The notes under the pieces: model-generated
The model's input: the letters and a program-made list of their open reading frames with translations, nothing else
What the model was told of the DNA's origin: nothing
Database searches by the model: none
Made by a program: the position numbers and the translations under genes
Part shown: positions 48,170 through 58,360 of the stretch, in pieces
How positions within the stretch are numbered: the stretch's first letter is position 1
Layout: every line of letters starts with the position of its first letter
Assembly: GCA_033439265.1 (NCBI GenBank)
Contig: JAVTVX010000001.1
Coordinates: 14,526,608-14,590,607, forward strand
Reading direction: 5' to 3'
Origin: Dillenia suffruticosa
Taxonomy: Eukaryota; Streptophyta; Magnoliopsida; Dilleniales; Dilleniaceae
Length of the DNA stretch: 64,000 nt

Positions 48170-49070
48170 AAGTTATCATTTAGAACCTCATAAGTTTTTA
48201 CATTGGTTACATCTCCGTCATTTATATCTTTAATGAAATTAATTTATTTTAAAGAAATCTCTTTTTTTATCAGTACTCACCAAAATATATTTCTTATAAC
48301 CCTAACATATACTTTTTCTAAATCGATGAATATTACATGTAGGTCTCTTTTTTATACTTTATATGTTTCCATCAAATGTTTTAACTAGTAGATTATTTCC
48401 GCGATAGATCTTTTTGGCATAAATCTAAATTGATTTTGAAACACACTTATCTCCAATTTTAATCTATAGTCTATCACTTTCAATCATAGTTTCATGATAT
48501 GATTCATAATTTTAATTTCTCTATAGTTGAAATAATCTTATATATTTCTTTTATTTTTATTTAGAGGTACAAGTATACCCTCCTTCCATGGTTGGGGTAT
48601 TTTTTTGGCTTGTCAGATTTTGTTGAAAATATTCATTAATATTATTATACCAAATTCACTCAAATATTTCCATATTTCAATAGAAATACTATCAAGTTCC
48701 ATGACTTATTATTTTTCATTCTTTTTAAGGGTTTATTCATTTCATGGGGACAAATTTTACGTTTCAAATCTTTTTTAATATTTTTTGCAAGTATGTCGAT
48801 ATTTTCTATATTTATTATATTTTTAGCATTAAATAAATTATCAAAAAAGTTTTTCTAGCATTTTCTTATATTCTCGTTCCTTACAAGTATACTATTGATT
48901 GCACTTTTAATTCACCTAACAGTATTTAGATCCTTTTCTTTTCTCTTTGCTAGTATGACATTTCTGTAAATCTCTCTTTCTCCATCACCTCTCCCGGTAT
49001 GACTTTGTAATTTTTACAAGCCATTCTATCATCTCTCCTATTGAGAAAAGAAGTTTATTTGACTAGTGTT
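48170..49070 (-). pseudogene. Degraded LINE reverse transcriptase
   Basis: On the minus strand, with stops and shifts, I can read the motif series of a plant LINE reverse transcriptase. MELDSISIEIWKYL is at about 48700. IPQPWKEGILVPLNKNK is at about 48560-48610. NQFRFMPKRSIAE is at about 48400-48440 and DLHVIFIDLEKVYV at 48303-48345. Upstream endonuclease-linker-like sequence is recognisable to about 49070. It is inserted in the promoter-side flank of S1 gene 3, about 460 bp from its start. Confidence 0.7.
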
Positions 49071-49457
49071 GGATCTATTTCTATTAGAAGATAAAAAAAA
49101 AAAAAATTATACAAAATTTCAAGTTTTAATTTAAGATAGTGCTTGCGGTCAATTTGACTAGAGTTATGTTACATGTGCACAAAATAGGTCAAAAAAATTA
49201 AATGAATCAGATTTTAAAAGAGCAGTCCATATCAAGGGAAAAAAAAAAACTAGTAATCTTAAAATTAAACAAAATATCTTTTAGATTAAGTAAAAAATTA
49301 TCTAAATCATAAACCGAATTACTATCTAAAATTTTATTTATTTAATTTTTGACTCATTTATTCTGTTTGGCACTATTCATTGAGCTATCATACACTTGTC
49401 TTATAAAAGTTAAGGAAACACTATGCAAGTTGTCGATCTCTTTTATTGAAAGAGGCC

Positions 49458-49466
49458 TATTTAAAA
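49458..49466 (+). promoter_or_regulatory. Altered TATA box of S1-type gene 3
   Basis: TATTTAAAA replaces the TATATAAAT found at the paralogous position of gene 2. It may still work as a TATA element, possibly more weakly. Confidence 0.5.
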
Positions 49467-49551
49467 GGTTGCGGAAACACTATGCTCACAAGAAACTAAA
49501 CTTGCAAAAGGCATCACCGTTGGAGACTCCGTGGCTGCTCTCAAAGCTTGT

Positions 49552-49929
49552 ATGTTCACTTTTTTCTTAGGCTTAGCCATGTGCAACCTATCTCGATCTC
49601 AAAAGATGTACAAAATTATGGTCACGAACGAGTTGGGGACCCAAATGACTTTGCGTTGTCAATCACAAGTGAGACAGTTTGGTATCAAATTACTAAATGC
49701 GGAGGAGTTTTACGCCTGGGAATTTTCTTTGGATGGAGAGGGGAAACTTCCTTGGTCATGCATCGTGGCTTGGGAAAAATCATCGGGCACTTTTGATGCA
49801 TTTGATCCCAGGGAGGACCCCAAAAGATGTGGTCCAGTTTTGTGTGCTTGGCTTGCTAAGCCTGATGGCATGTATCTCTTTGTTTATAGTGCTCAAAAAT
49901 ATGTCTTAGAGTTCCTCTGGCCAATTTGA
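49552..49929 (+). CDS. Plant self-incompatibility S1 homologue (SPH) 3, start codon lost
   Basis: The 132-codon reading frame homologous to the other two copies begins at 49531 with GTG, where both paralogues have ATG (GGAGACTCCGTGGCT against AGAGACACCATGGCT). The first ATG in this frame is 49552, giving 125 residues from MFTFFLGLAMCNL. The lost seven residues are only the basic N-terminal tip of the signal peptide, so secretion may survive in part. The remaining frame is intact, with four cysteines, AWEFSLDGEG, GTFDAFDP and LAKPDGMYLFV. The absence of any other lesion suggests either very recent loss or continued use of the internal ATG. A LINE relic upstream and a changed TATA box also separate it from copy 2. 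Confidence 0.7.
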   Translation: MFTFFLGLAMCNLSRSQKMYKIMVTNELGTQMTLRCQSQVRQFGIKLLNAEEFYAWEFSLDGEGKLPWSCIVAWEKSSGTFDAFDPREDPKRCGPVLCAWLAKPDGMYLFVYSAQKYVLEFLWPI

Positions 49930-49932
49930 TGG

Positions 49933-49935
<3 letters not shown>

Positions 49936-50004
<69 letters not shown>
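49936..50004 (+). repeat. (GA)n tract in the 3' UTR of S1 gene 3
   Basis: A pure GA microsatellite of about 69 bases beginning 6 bases after the stop codon, the longest of the three homologous tracts. Confidence 0.9.
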
Positions 50005-50007
<3 letters not shown>

Positions 50008-50690
50008 TTTGATGTCCTTTGATTTCATCTTGTTATGGTAGAATGTTATTGATGTACCAAAAAGAAAATCAAAAGAAACAAAATGTCATGTGCTATCTTT
50101 TATTTGATTATTGTGTAACTTTGGTTCTTAAATTTTTATATTAAAAATCATAGTAGTTGCCTTGTTGAAATCGGGGCACAAGGAAATTGGGGAATAAACT
50201 TCTCAAAAACCTAGAAATTTCCCTCTTGCTCTTGAAGGAGAGATTCGGAGAAAACGAGGAAAGAGCCACACAGGCATTAAATGTTAGTTTCATAAGGATT
50301 GATTCGTATATTATGGTATAAGGATATATGCACAAGTGTTTGGTTGGTACACAGGTAATTTTGGCTGCAAGCTTTTTTGAAAGTGTGTTTGGTGATTCAG
50401 AGAATTCAAAAGCTCCATAGAAGTAATCAACTAATATCTTCTTTTTTTATTTTTTTTATTTTTTTGTGATAAATGACTTTTAATTTTTTTCAAATTGTTT
50501 TTCTTTGTTTTTTTTTTCTTTACTATTTTATTGGTGTTACATTAATGACAATAAATAACAAATACTAATGAAAACAAACCAAACTATTTCTTAAAAATTT
50601 GTGTACCTTTTATATGATTTGTATTATTATTATAATATTAATTTGTATAATATTAAGTTATGGATATTTATATTATTTGTATCAATTTTT

Positions 50691-51704
50691 TTATAATATT
50701 AATTTGATTTAATTATTTCTAAAAATTATTAATATTATATTTATGAATTTTATATTTCAATATATAACATTAATATAAAAATAAGTATCTTAAAAAAAAA
50801 TAAAGCAGATTTAACTGATAAATACTTGTCCTTTTTGTCATTTTATTTATGAACAATAAATATTATTGATTAGAAAACAAAACACTGATATCAATTAATC
50901 TAAATTGTATGGAACCAGAAAACAGAAAATAGAAATGGATTAGAAGGGGGAAAATGGTATTTAAAAAAAAGGAATGAAAACTTGTGAGAAATACGTAAAT
51001 ATTAAAAATATAAGAATTTTTATATAAATATTAATTATTTTATGAAAATAATAGAATAACCATCTTTTGTACTAAAAATAAAAAAGATCAAATACGCAAT
51101 CATTAACTATAACACAAATAAAATATTATAAAAACACATGCAACTCATTAAACTAATTATATGTTATCATTATTGTTCTCCCTACTCGTATTTGCATCTT
51201 CAAAAAAAAAAAAAATACACTCTTCAATTTTGATGCATCAAATGTTAGATTAGCGATTTCAAGAACACCAATATCTTCTGTTTTCCCAAATTGACCGTTC
51301 TAATATTCCACAATTTTGCACTTTCATTATGATATTAAGATGTGTTTCTCAATAAAAGATGAAAATTGATATGAATAAAGACTAGTTTATTTTGAGTTTA
51401 ATTTGTTTTTTTTAAATGAATGAACAAAAAAATAAGTGTTACAATTCTTTTGCAATAAGACGAGGGAGTATATTGTCCACAAACCTTAAAATCCAATTTT
51501 TGAAGCAAAGATACCTTTGAACGATAACATGCCCACCACTTTCATCTATGTTATATGAATTCAAATTTCCAAATTATTCACTTTCTTAAGGAAAATTCAG
51601 CAAACTAATTATAAATACTAATATATTCATCTTTATTTGGAAAAAATCTTTTAAAGTGCTTGTTTGTTTGAATTGAGACTTATCCATTCATAGGAGGAGC
51701 CCAC
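50691..51704. other. Intergenic, AT-rich
   Basis: No gene, RNA or recognisable element. Confidence 0.5.
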
Positions 51705-52630
51705 CTCCATTGGTGAGTCATGTACGGATATATACAAAAAAAAATTTTAAAATAACTCAAAACGAAAATTAATTCCATTTCTAACCCGTATATGTGGCGA
51801 GTAGAACCCGTGACATTCTGTGTCGCATCTTGAACTAGCGACATGGGTTCCCCATCGCCCGCGGTACTTCGCCGCCGCCTCCCACGGCGCTCCTTTCTCC
51901 CTCCCTCCCCCGCCCGCACCTCTCTCTCTCCCCCCACCGCCCGCGGCACTCTCTCTCCCTCTCCCACCCTCGACTCTCTCTCTCTCTCCTCCCCCGCCAC
52001 CTGTGGCTCTCTCTCTCTCCTCATTCCCTCCCCTCGCCTGCGGCTATCCTCCCTCTCTCCCCCCGCGGCAGTCCTCCCTCTCTCCCCTATGGCTCTCTCT
52101 CTCCTCGCTCCCCCTACCGTTCTCTCTCTCCCCCCGTGGTACTCCTCCCCCCTACGTGGCTCTGCGGCAGTCCTCCCTCCCTCCCCTCGTGGCAATCCTC
52201 CCTCCCTCTCTCTCCCCATTGCGGCTCTCTCTCTCTTTCTCTCCCACGGCTTGCAGCCTTCCTCCCTCCCTCCCCCCGCGGTAGTCCTCCCTCCCTCCCT
52301 CCCTCTCTCCCCCCTGTGGCACTCGTCTCTCTTTCTCTCCCCCACAGCACTCCTCCCCCTCCGCAGTGGAGTGCCGCGGAAGCGAGAGGAGCACCGCGGG
52401 CTGAGGATGTCGTGTCTTGAAGACGCGAAATCCTGTGTCACGTCTTGGAGACGCATCTTGCTGTGTACTCTGCCATGGAGACATGACACCATGTTGCGGG
52501 TTTAACCCGTGACATCACCTGTCGCGGGTTCTACCAGCGACAAATAAGGGTTACTTTTGGAATTATTTTGCCTAAGAGGTCATTTAAATTTTTTTTTTTG
52601 GGTTCAAATCGGTACATGTCTCTCCGTTGG
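51705..52630. mobile_element. Mutator-like non-autonomous element with long inverted ends
   Basis: About 100 bp at 51705-51810 is matched in reverse complement by 52530-52630. Shared blocks are CATGTAC(G/C)GAT, AAAAAAAAATTT, AATTCC and GTAGAACCC(G), in order and spacing. Long inverted ends on a 0.9-kb element without coding capacity suggest a MULE-type MITE. I could not define the 9-bp duplication. The core is a CT/GC-rich array. Confidence 0.55.
51840..52390 (+). repeat. CT/GC-rich repetitive island in MULE-like element
   Basis: About 550 bp of variants of CCTCCCTCTCTCCCCCCGCGGC. Long frames in several phases (up to 270 residues, Pro/Ser/Leu-rich or Arg/Glu/Gly-rich) arise from the low complexity and are not genes. 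Confidence 0.85.
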
Positions 52631-52827
52631 TCAAGACAAAAAACATGTCATAAATGACAAAATTAAAATGTAGATAATAGTAGAAACTCTATGATTTCAA
52701 TTGCTACCAATGGTTTCAATTAAAAAAGGGAGGAAAAAAAAGCTACTCATTTTTAATGACCGTTTATTTACTAAAATGATATGACAATAATACACGCATC
52801 ATAAAAGGTAAGAAAATAACATACCTT

Positions 52828-53846
52828 CACTACCAGAAAATATGCTTTTAGCGACGAAAAATTATCGACGGAAAAAAAATTTGTTGGTGATAGCGACGGA
52901 TTTGGACGGATTAACATTGGATAGAATATTGAGAGATTACTGATGGATTAGCGACTGAAATTTGCGATGAAAATATTTCCATTGGTAATTCATAGTTGAA
53001 GTAAAAGAAAAGAAAAAAAATATGTAAATTTTTTAGTGACGGATTAGCGAAAGAAATATTTCCATCGGAAATATTCCATCACTGTAGTGGTGAAGGGTTT
53101 AAAAAAAAAAGAATTGTATAGATATCACCGACGGATTAGCGACAGAATATTTCCGACGGATTACCAACAAAAATTTTAGTGACGGATTACTGACGGATTT
53201 TTTTTAATTAATTATTTTTATTTTTATTTTTATTTTATTTTGTAGAAAAATAATATTATTTTATTTTTTAATTTTTATTATTTTTTTAACCTAAAATTTT
53301 ATTATTTTATAATAAATTATCAAATTGTTTTATTATTATTAAATTTATGAGATAAAGATAATAAATAAAAAAAAGAATTGAATAAGAAGTACAATGTGGT
53401 TTAGTGGTAATCTTGCTCTCATCATTTTATCTGTTCCAGGTTCAAACAGTGGCGGAGGCAATGTAGAGCATTTTTCACAGCTTAAAGGAAACGGGTAAGC
53501 AAGTGAGCAAGTGCAGGTGGGCGGACGTGTGGGGGTGGGTTCAGAGGAGCTGGGGCACGTGTCGGGTGGGTAGGTTGCCGGCCAGGCCGGTGGGTGGCCT
53601 AGTACGTGGGTCAAATTTTGAGAACTCAAAAATTGGATTCCAATCCGCTGCTGATTTTTTTTTCTTAAATAGCGATAGAATTTTTTTATCGCTAATCCGT
53701 CGCTGATATTAGCGACGGATGGTATTCCATCATTGATATTTAGTTTGGTGACTTTTAGCGACGGAATTTTCGTCTGAAAAAATTCATCGCTAATACTCTT
53801 CAACGACTGATTTCTTACTTTCAGCGATAGATTTTTCCATTTAGTG
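52828..53846. mobile_element. CACTA element, complete ends
   Basis: 1019 bp from CACTACCAGAAAATATGC to ...CCATTTAGTG, flanked by the 3-bp duplication CTT (52825-52827 and 53847-53849). Subterminal TAGCGACGGA and complement repeats occur on both sides. The interior has a tRNA-like segment and a GC-rich patch (53495-53605). No transposase; non-autonomous. Confidence 0.78.
53394..53450 (+). other. tRNA-like segment in CACTA element
   Basis: GTGGTTTAGTGGTAA (A-box-like) and CCAGGTTCAAACAG (B-box-like) are about 38 bases apart, close to normal tRNA spacing. The acceptor stem does not obviously pair. Confidence 0.45.
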
Positions 53847-53849
53847 CTT

Positions 53850-55633
53850 GTAAATTTGAAAATAATCTCACTTCAGTATCTTTATCTCAATTAACCCCAT
53901 TCATAAATAACTAACCATAGCCATGTATAACACAACTATTTAATTCACTCTTATTGAAAATCAGAAAATTGAAACACAAATTTTTCTTAAAATTGGTCAA
54001 AAAAAATAAAAGTGTGAAATTTTACTACAGTTCCATGGAAGAGAGTGAATAAAAATATTTCTTATTTCACCTTTGACGTGACAAACAATTTTGATAACTT
54101 ATTTTAAGACTAAGACTGTCAATAAGGGCCAGTCCTATGGGGCCGGCCCGTCCCAACCTTGGATAGGGAACGGGATGCATCTGAATATTTAGAGGCTATT
54201 TGAGATTACTTTAAAAATACTACTTATAAGTATTTGTGTTTATAAACAGTTTTTTTAGTTTATAAGTCCATTTTAACTTTTTCAAAAGTACTTAATGCTA
54301 ATTGTTTTTTTATTTATAAATATTTTTAAAAATTTAGTTAGCAAACAGTTATAATTTTAATTTTAGTTAGAAAATTTTAACCCATAGGGTCTTAAAAACA
54401 AGGCTAGTGTTTCGCATGGGAACGGGGATGGGAGTGCACCTCTGATTTGTCTCACACTTTCTCACTCTCTCTCTCTCACCATCTCCTTCTCTCTTCTCCT
54501 CGAAGGTGTAGGGTGACTGCGATGGTGCGATCTCTATCTTGTCCTCATAAAAGATGATCGGTCAATGACAACGATTACAACAATCTTTATCTTCTTCTCC
54601 TTGAAGATGGCAACAATGTGGCCTCTATTTTCTTCTCCCCAAAGACAATGAGGCAATGGCAACAATGAGGATATCTCTCTGTTCCTCCTCGAAGATATAC
54701 ATTAGATCTCTAGGTTAGGGTTTTGGATCTCTCTTATTCTTGAAAACGATCGAACCTCTAGGCTATGGTTTCGCATCTCTCTCCTTTATAAAGACAATCA
54801 AAGCTTAGATGGAGATGATTGATCCTTTATAAAGACAATCAAAGCTTAGATGGAGATGATTGATCCCCCTTTTCAATCTCTTGGTAAGCTATCCTCTCAC
54901 TTCTCTATCCCCCATTTCATTCATCAATGAACCGAATTCCCACAAAATATGTGATAGGTAAGGGAGAGAAATGAAAGTAAAATAAAAAATCACGTTTAGT
55001 TAGATGAGAAAAAGAGAGTGAATATAATAAAAAATACATAAATTTACTATTTTATCATTTCTATTTTTTATTAAAATTTTAAAATAGATGGTATGAAAGT
55101 AAATTTATCATTTATAATTTTAAAAGAGAATCCCTCAACTTCAAAACCCATTGATTTGGTGGGATTGAAAAATTGGATTAGGAGGATTTTATAAAATTTT
55201 CCTTTCAATTAATTGTTTTGTCAAACGTGGATTAGGCTTTGAAAAATCTTTCTTTTTTTTAATCAAAACCCTCTATCCAAACCAACTATTAATTTTGCCA
55301 CCAGCTATTGTGGACCTTGCAAAAAGTTTAAAGTCTTCGAGTCTCTGTTTCAATTTGATATTTTAAAGAGTTCTCGGTGAGTTTTTTAGTCATAAGAGTT
55401 TATTTTAGAACTTTGCTGCTTAAATTCCCCGCCTCTACAAACTTAACCTTGAAGCCACTGCCATCGAATTGGCTCTTAAAATCAATATGTTTTTGCTTTC
55501 CGCTTGTGCACTGAATTCCACTTCTCTTATAAAAAAAAAAGATTAATTTTAATGAAGGGATGGCCCGTCACATCCCTTGTCTCTTGGAAGGGACTAGGCG
55601 GGCCCTTTACTTCAGGGCCATGTCCCTAAAGGA
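53850..55633. other. Intergenic, AT-rich
   Basis: No gene recognised. A perfect 41-bp tandem duplication lies at 54782-54863 (TCCTTTATAAAGACAATCAA...). CT-rich stretches near 54455-54500 and the GGGTTTTGG/TTCTCTT context may be an old LTR leader. Confidence 0.4.
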
Positions 55634-55976
55634 TGTAACAAATATTAACTATAGGGTGTAGTTAATCATAGTTAATAAGAATAGTTAGTGGTTAATTATG
55701 ACTGTTAAATTAGTTAGTGGTTAACAATTTTGGTTAGTAGTTAAATGAAGTGATTAGTAGAATTAGTATAAATAGTAGTTTCTAAAATAATGGACATAAT
55801 GAAATACTATTGAAATCTCTCTCTTGTATTCTCTCTCTCTCTCTCAAAATCTCTCTCTCTCTATCTCTCATTCTTCTCTTTCTAATCTCTCTCTTTCTCT
55901 CATATTCTTTCTCTACCCTACTTGGATTGTGACAAATTGGTATCAGAGTTTTCGAATTCTTAGCTAATATTGAACA

Positions 55977-56195
55977 ATGGCGGAAGAAATTGGGTATGAA
56001 GCCATCGAAGAGGAAGCCTTCTATGAAGCCATAGAAGAACATCTCAAAAGGCAAGAAATTATAATGCAAGAAATGGTCGTAGGAATCAAAGAACAAAACC
56101 AATGGATTGAGGCTAGGATTGATGCTTTTATAGAAAGTGTTCAAGACAAATTCAATAATTTATTAAAAATATTTGGTATCGATGAAAATATCTAA
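55977..56195 (+). CDS. Gag-like N-terminal frame in mini LTR element
   Basis: A 72-residue frame starting ATGGCGGAAGAAATTGG, 43 bases after the 5' LTR. It is acidic and predicted alpha-helical or coiled-coil (repeated EAIEE, then KEQNQWIEARIDAFIESVQ), resembling the N-terminus of LTR-retrotransposon gag proteins. It ends at TAA 56193-56195. A second frame follows at 56334-56594 with a repeated SK(K/E)EESCM unit. Expression is unproven. Confidence 0.4.
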   Translation: MAEEIGYEAIEEEAFYEAIEEHLKRQEIIMQEMVVGIKEQNQWIEARIDAFIESVQDKFNNLLKIFGIDENI

Positions 56196-56333
56196 ACTTT
56201 GATGGAAAAAGAGTAAGAAATTGAAAAGCAACAAAATAAATCAAATGGTAGAAGAAGCAATGCCAAAATCCATGGAAAAGCAATGTATTGAATCACTTCT
56301 AAACCCCTTATTTTACCTACTCCTTGTGAAAAA

Positions 56334-56594
56334 ATGTTGAGAGTAGAAGAATTTCAAGTGTCCAAGAAAGAAGAGTCTTACATGATCAAAAAAGAAGAGT
56401 CTTGCATGTCCAAGGAAGAAGAGTCTTGCATGTCTAAGAAGGAAGTTGCTGATGATGGGTTTTTGCTAATTCCTCCAAAGATTGAATTTATGGTAATCAT
56501 TGGACAAATTCCTTCATCAAAAAGAAGTTCAAGAAAAACCTCTCTCAAATTTCTCCACTTCTATTTTTCTTCCACTATTTTTCTTGCAACTTAA
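56334..56594 (+). CDS. Second frame of mini LTR element, short repeats
   Basis: An 86-residue frame containing four copies of a KKEESYM / KEEESCM-type heptad-like unit near its start. No known domain. It may be a decayed remainder of the same gag-like gene. Confidence 0.25.
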   Translation: MLRVEEFQVSKKEESYMIKKEESCMSKEEESCMSKKEVADDGFLLIPPKIEFMVIIGQIPSSKRSSRKTSLKFLHFYFSSTIFLAT

Positions 56595-56927
56595 ATCACA
56601 CTATCGTTCATCTCCATCACCTTATCTCTCAACACAAATACAAGCCTTGGTTCAAGATTCATGGATTCAAATCTCAATTCTTGATTTTCCATCCTTGAGG
56701 ACAAAGATATTCTCAAAGGTGAGAAGTATTGTAATAACTACTAAGTATATGGTTAGTAGTTAATTATAGTTAATAGGAATAGTTAATGGTTAATTGTGAT
56801 TGTTAGATTAGTTAATAGTTAACAATTTTTGTTAGTAGTTAAATGAAATGGTTAGTAAAATTAGTATAAATAGTAGTTTTTAACACATGTAATGGACATA
56901 ATGAAATGCTATTGAAAATTTTCTCTT

Positions 56928-56962
<35 letters not shown>

Positions 56963-57046
56963 ATCTCTCTCTTTATCTCTCCTTCTTCTATTTCTAATCT
57001 CTCTCTTTCTCTCATATTCCTTCTCTACTCTACTTAGGTTGTGACA

Positions 57047-58360
57047 AAGGGTTAGGGCCAGAATGAGGCGGGAATCACTTTCAGCTTTACTCAAGGCCAA
57101 ACCCTAGCTTTTAATAGCCAATAAAATTTCGCATGTATTATTATTATTATAATAAGATAAAGCACAATTCCAATAAAACGTGTATTTCAAACCTTATATT
57201 TTAGTTTATTAGGTAGAGCTTAAAATTATTTACACAACCATGGCATAGAATTTTTGTACTTTTTCCTATTACATCAAGTAATTGATGGAAATAAATTTGA
57301 AAAATACTAAGAAATTAACAAATAAAAATTCACAACTAAATTAAAAATAAAAAGGTGTTTTACATGATTCGACATCCTTTGCCTACTTCCACGAGACTCC
57401 TAATTTTTTTATTACAAGAAAAAATCGATATAAGAAATATTGGCATATTTGATAATGCACCCAAACCCAAATATTGCTTATACACTCTCTCTCCCAAATC
57501 CTAAAAGAATTCATTCTACCCTCTAAAATAACTAGGGAAAAATAATGGAACCCTTAAGTGTTTCCTACAACCCTACTTACCTTGATGTATTGGAATATAT
57601 TTGACATATGAATTTGCACCACCACTCTCACTTCTCATTCATATTCAGCATGCCATTGCACTCCATTCACTGGGAGATACAGTACACGCAGCTGTGAGAG
57701 TTACTATTCCCATAAAAATTTAGGAACTTACAAATTATACGAACAAGAGTATAAGTAGCTATATTGATATTGTAAGTCATTGAAATTGGCTGTGATACAA
57801 TCTTAGAGACTATAATGGTTGAAAATGTGGATATGGATTTGATAAATCACTAGTAGCAGTGATTGTTGGATGTGAACTTATATGGAAAAATGAGACAACT
57901 ATGATCACTTACTCTTGAGGTTTGTGATACAAAAATTAGAGGTTATGATCATGTGTTTGTTTACATTTTATATAATAGGTTCATATTAAGCAGATTTGGA
58001 ATGTTGAGACTAAATTTGTACCATTAGAAATATGGGAGATGGAAGAGTCGATGTGGAAAAAAAAAACAATAACCCCACATTTTTGGAAGTATGAATTTTC
58101 TTTTAAATTTCGAGTACGAAATTTCTGTTTAGGGTGTTAAGTACTTAATACCGAAAAATTCAGTATTAAAAATTTTTTTATTGAATTTTCAATATTTTAT
58201 TCTAAAAAAAACCAGTTGTAATTGGTTTTAATTTATTAATGAATGTCTTATAAAGTTTTGTTAGGAGAAAAATATGTATTGTTGGTAATTTGGGATAATT
58301 AAAGCTTAATTACAGTTAATTAAATATAAACAAATTAATTCGACCCATGATAAGGCGACT
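57047..58360. other. Intergenic, AT-rich
   Basis: The host sequence interrupted by the mini element resumes (TTAGGGCCAGAATGAGG). No gene recognised. Confidence 0.45.

Larger units (their letters stand above)
47675..50690 (+). repeat. S1 segmental duplication, copy B (LINE-interrupted)
   Basis: Collinear with 26230-35000. The shared blocks are AAGTCACTTACCAAATTATA (47739-47758), TTTCAAGTTTTAATTTAAGA (near 49118), the S1 gene, the 3' flank, AGAGATTCGGAGAAAA (50231-50246) and TTAATGACAATAAATAACAA (about 50533). The piece between about 47775 and 49100 is absent from copy A and contains a LINE relic. Confidence 0.75.
55634..57046 (+). mobile_element. Non-autonomous 1.4-kb LTR retrotransposon
   Basis: LTRs at 55634-55934 (301 bp) and 56730-57046 (317 bp), both TGTAA...TTGTGACA and both with long CT microsatellites. 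TTGGTATCAGAG at 55936-55947, two bases after the 5' LTR, is a tRNA-Met primer site. AAAGGTGAGAAG (56715-56726) is the likely polypurine tract. Flanks AAGGA and AAGGG are a 4-of-5 target duplication. The interior of about 795 bp encodes no protease, integrase or reverse transcriptase. Confidence 0.82.

Noticed and set aside
48203..48388. A plus-strand 61-residue frame
   Set aside because: It is the complement of a degraded LINE reverse transcriptase whose motifs read on the minus strand.
51680..52505. A 270-residue minus-strand frame and 154-220-residue plus-strand frames
   Set aside because: Products of the CT/GC-rich array inside an inverted-repeat transposon. All phases are open and the residues are repetitive.
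53394..53450. A tRNA gene
   Set aside because: A- and B-box-like words are present, but I could not pair an acceptor stem or place an anticodon loop. It sits inside a transposon.
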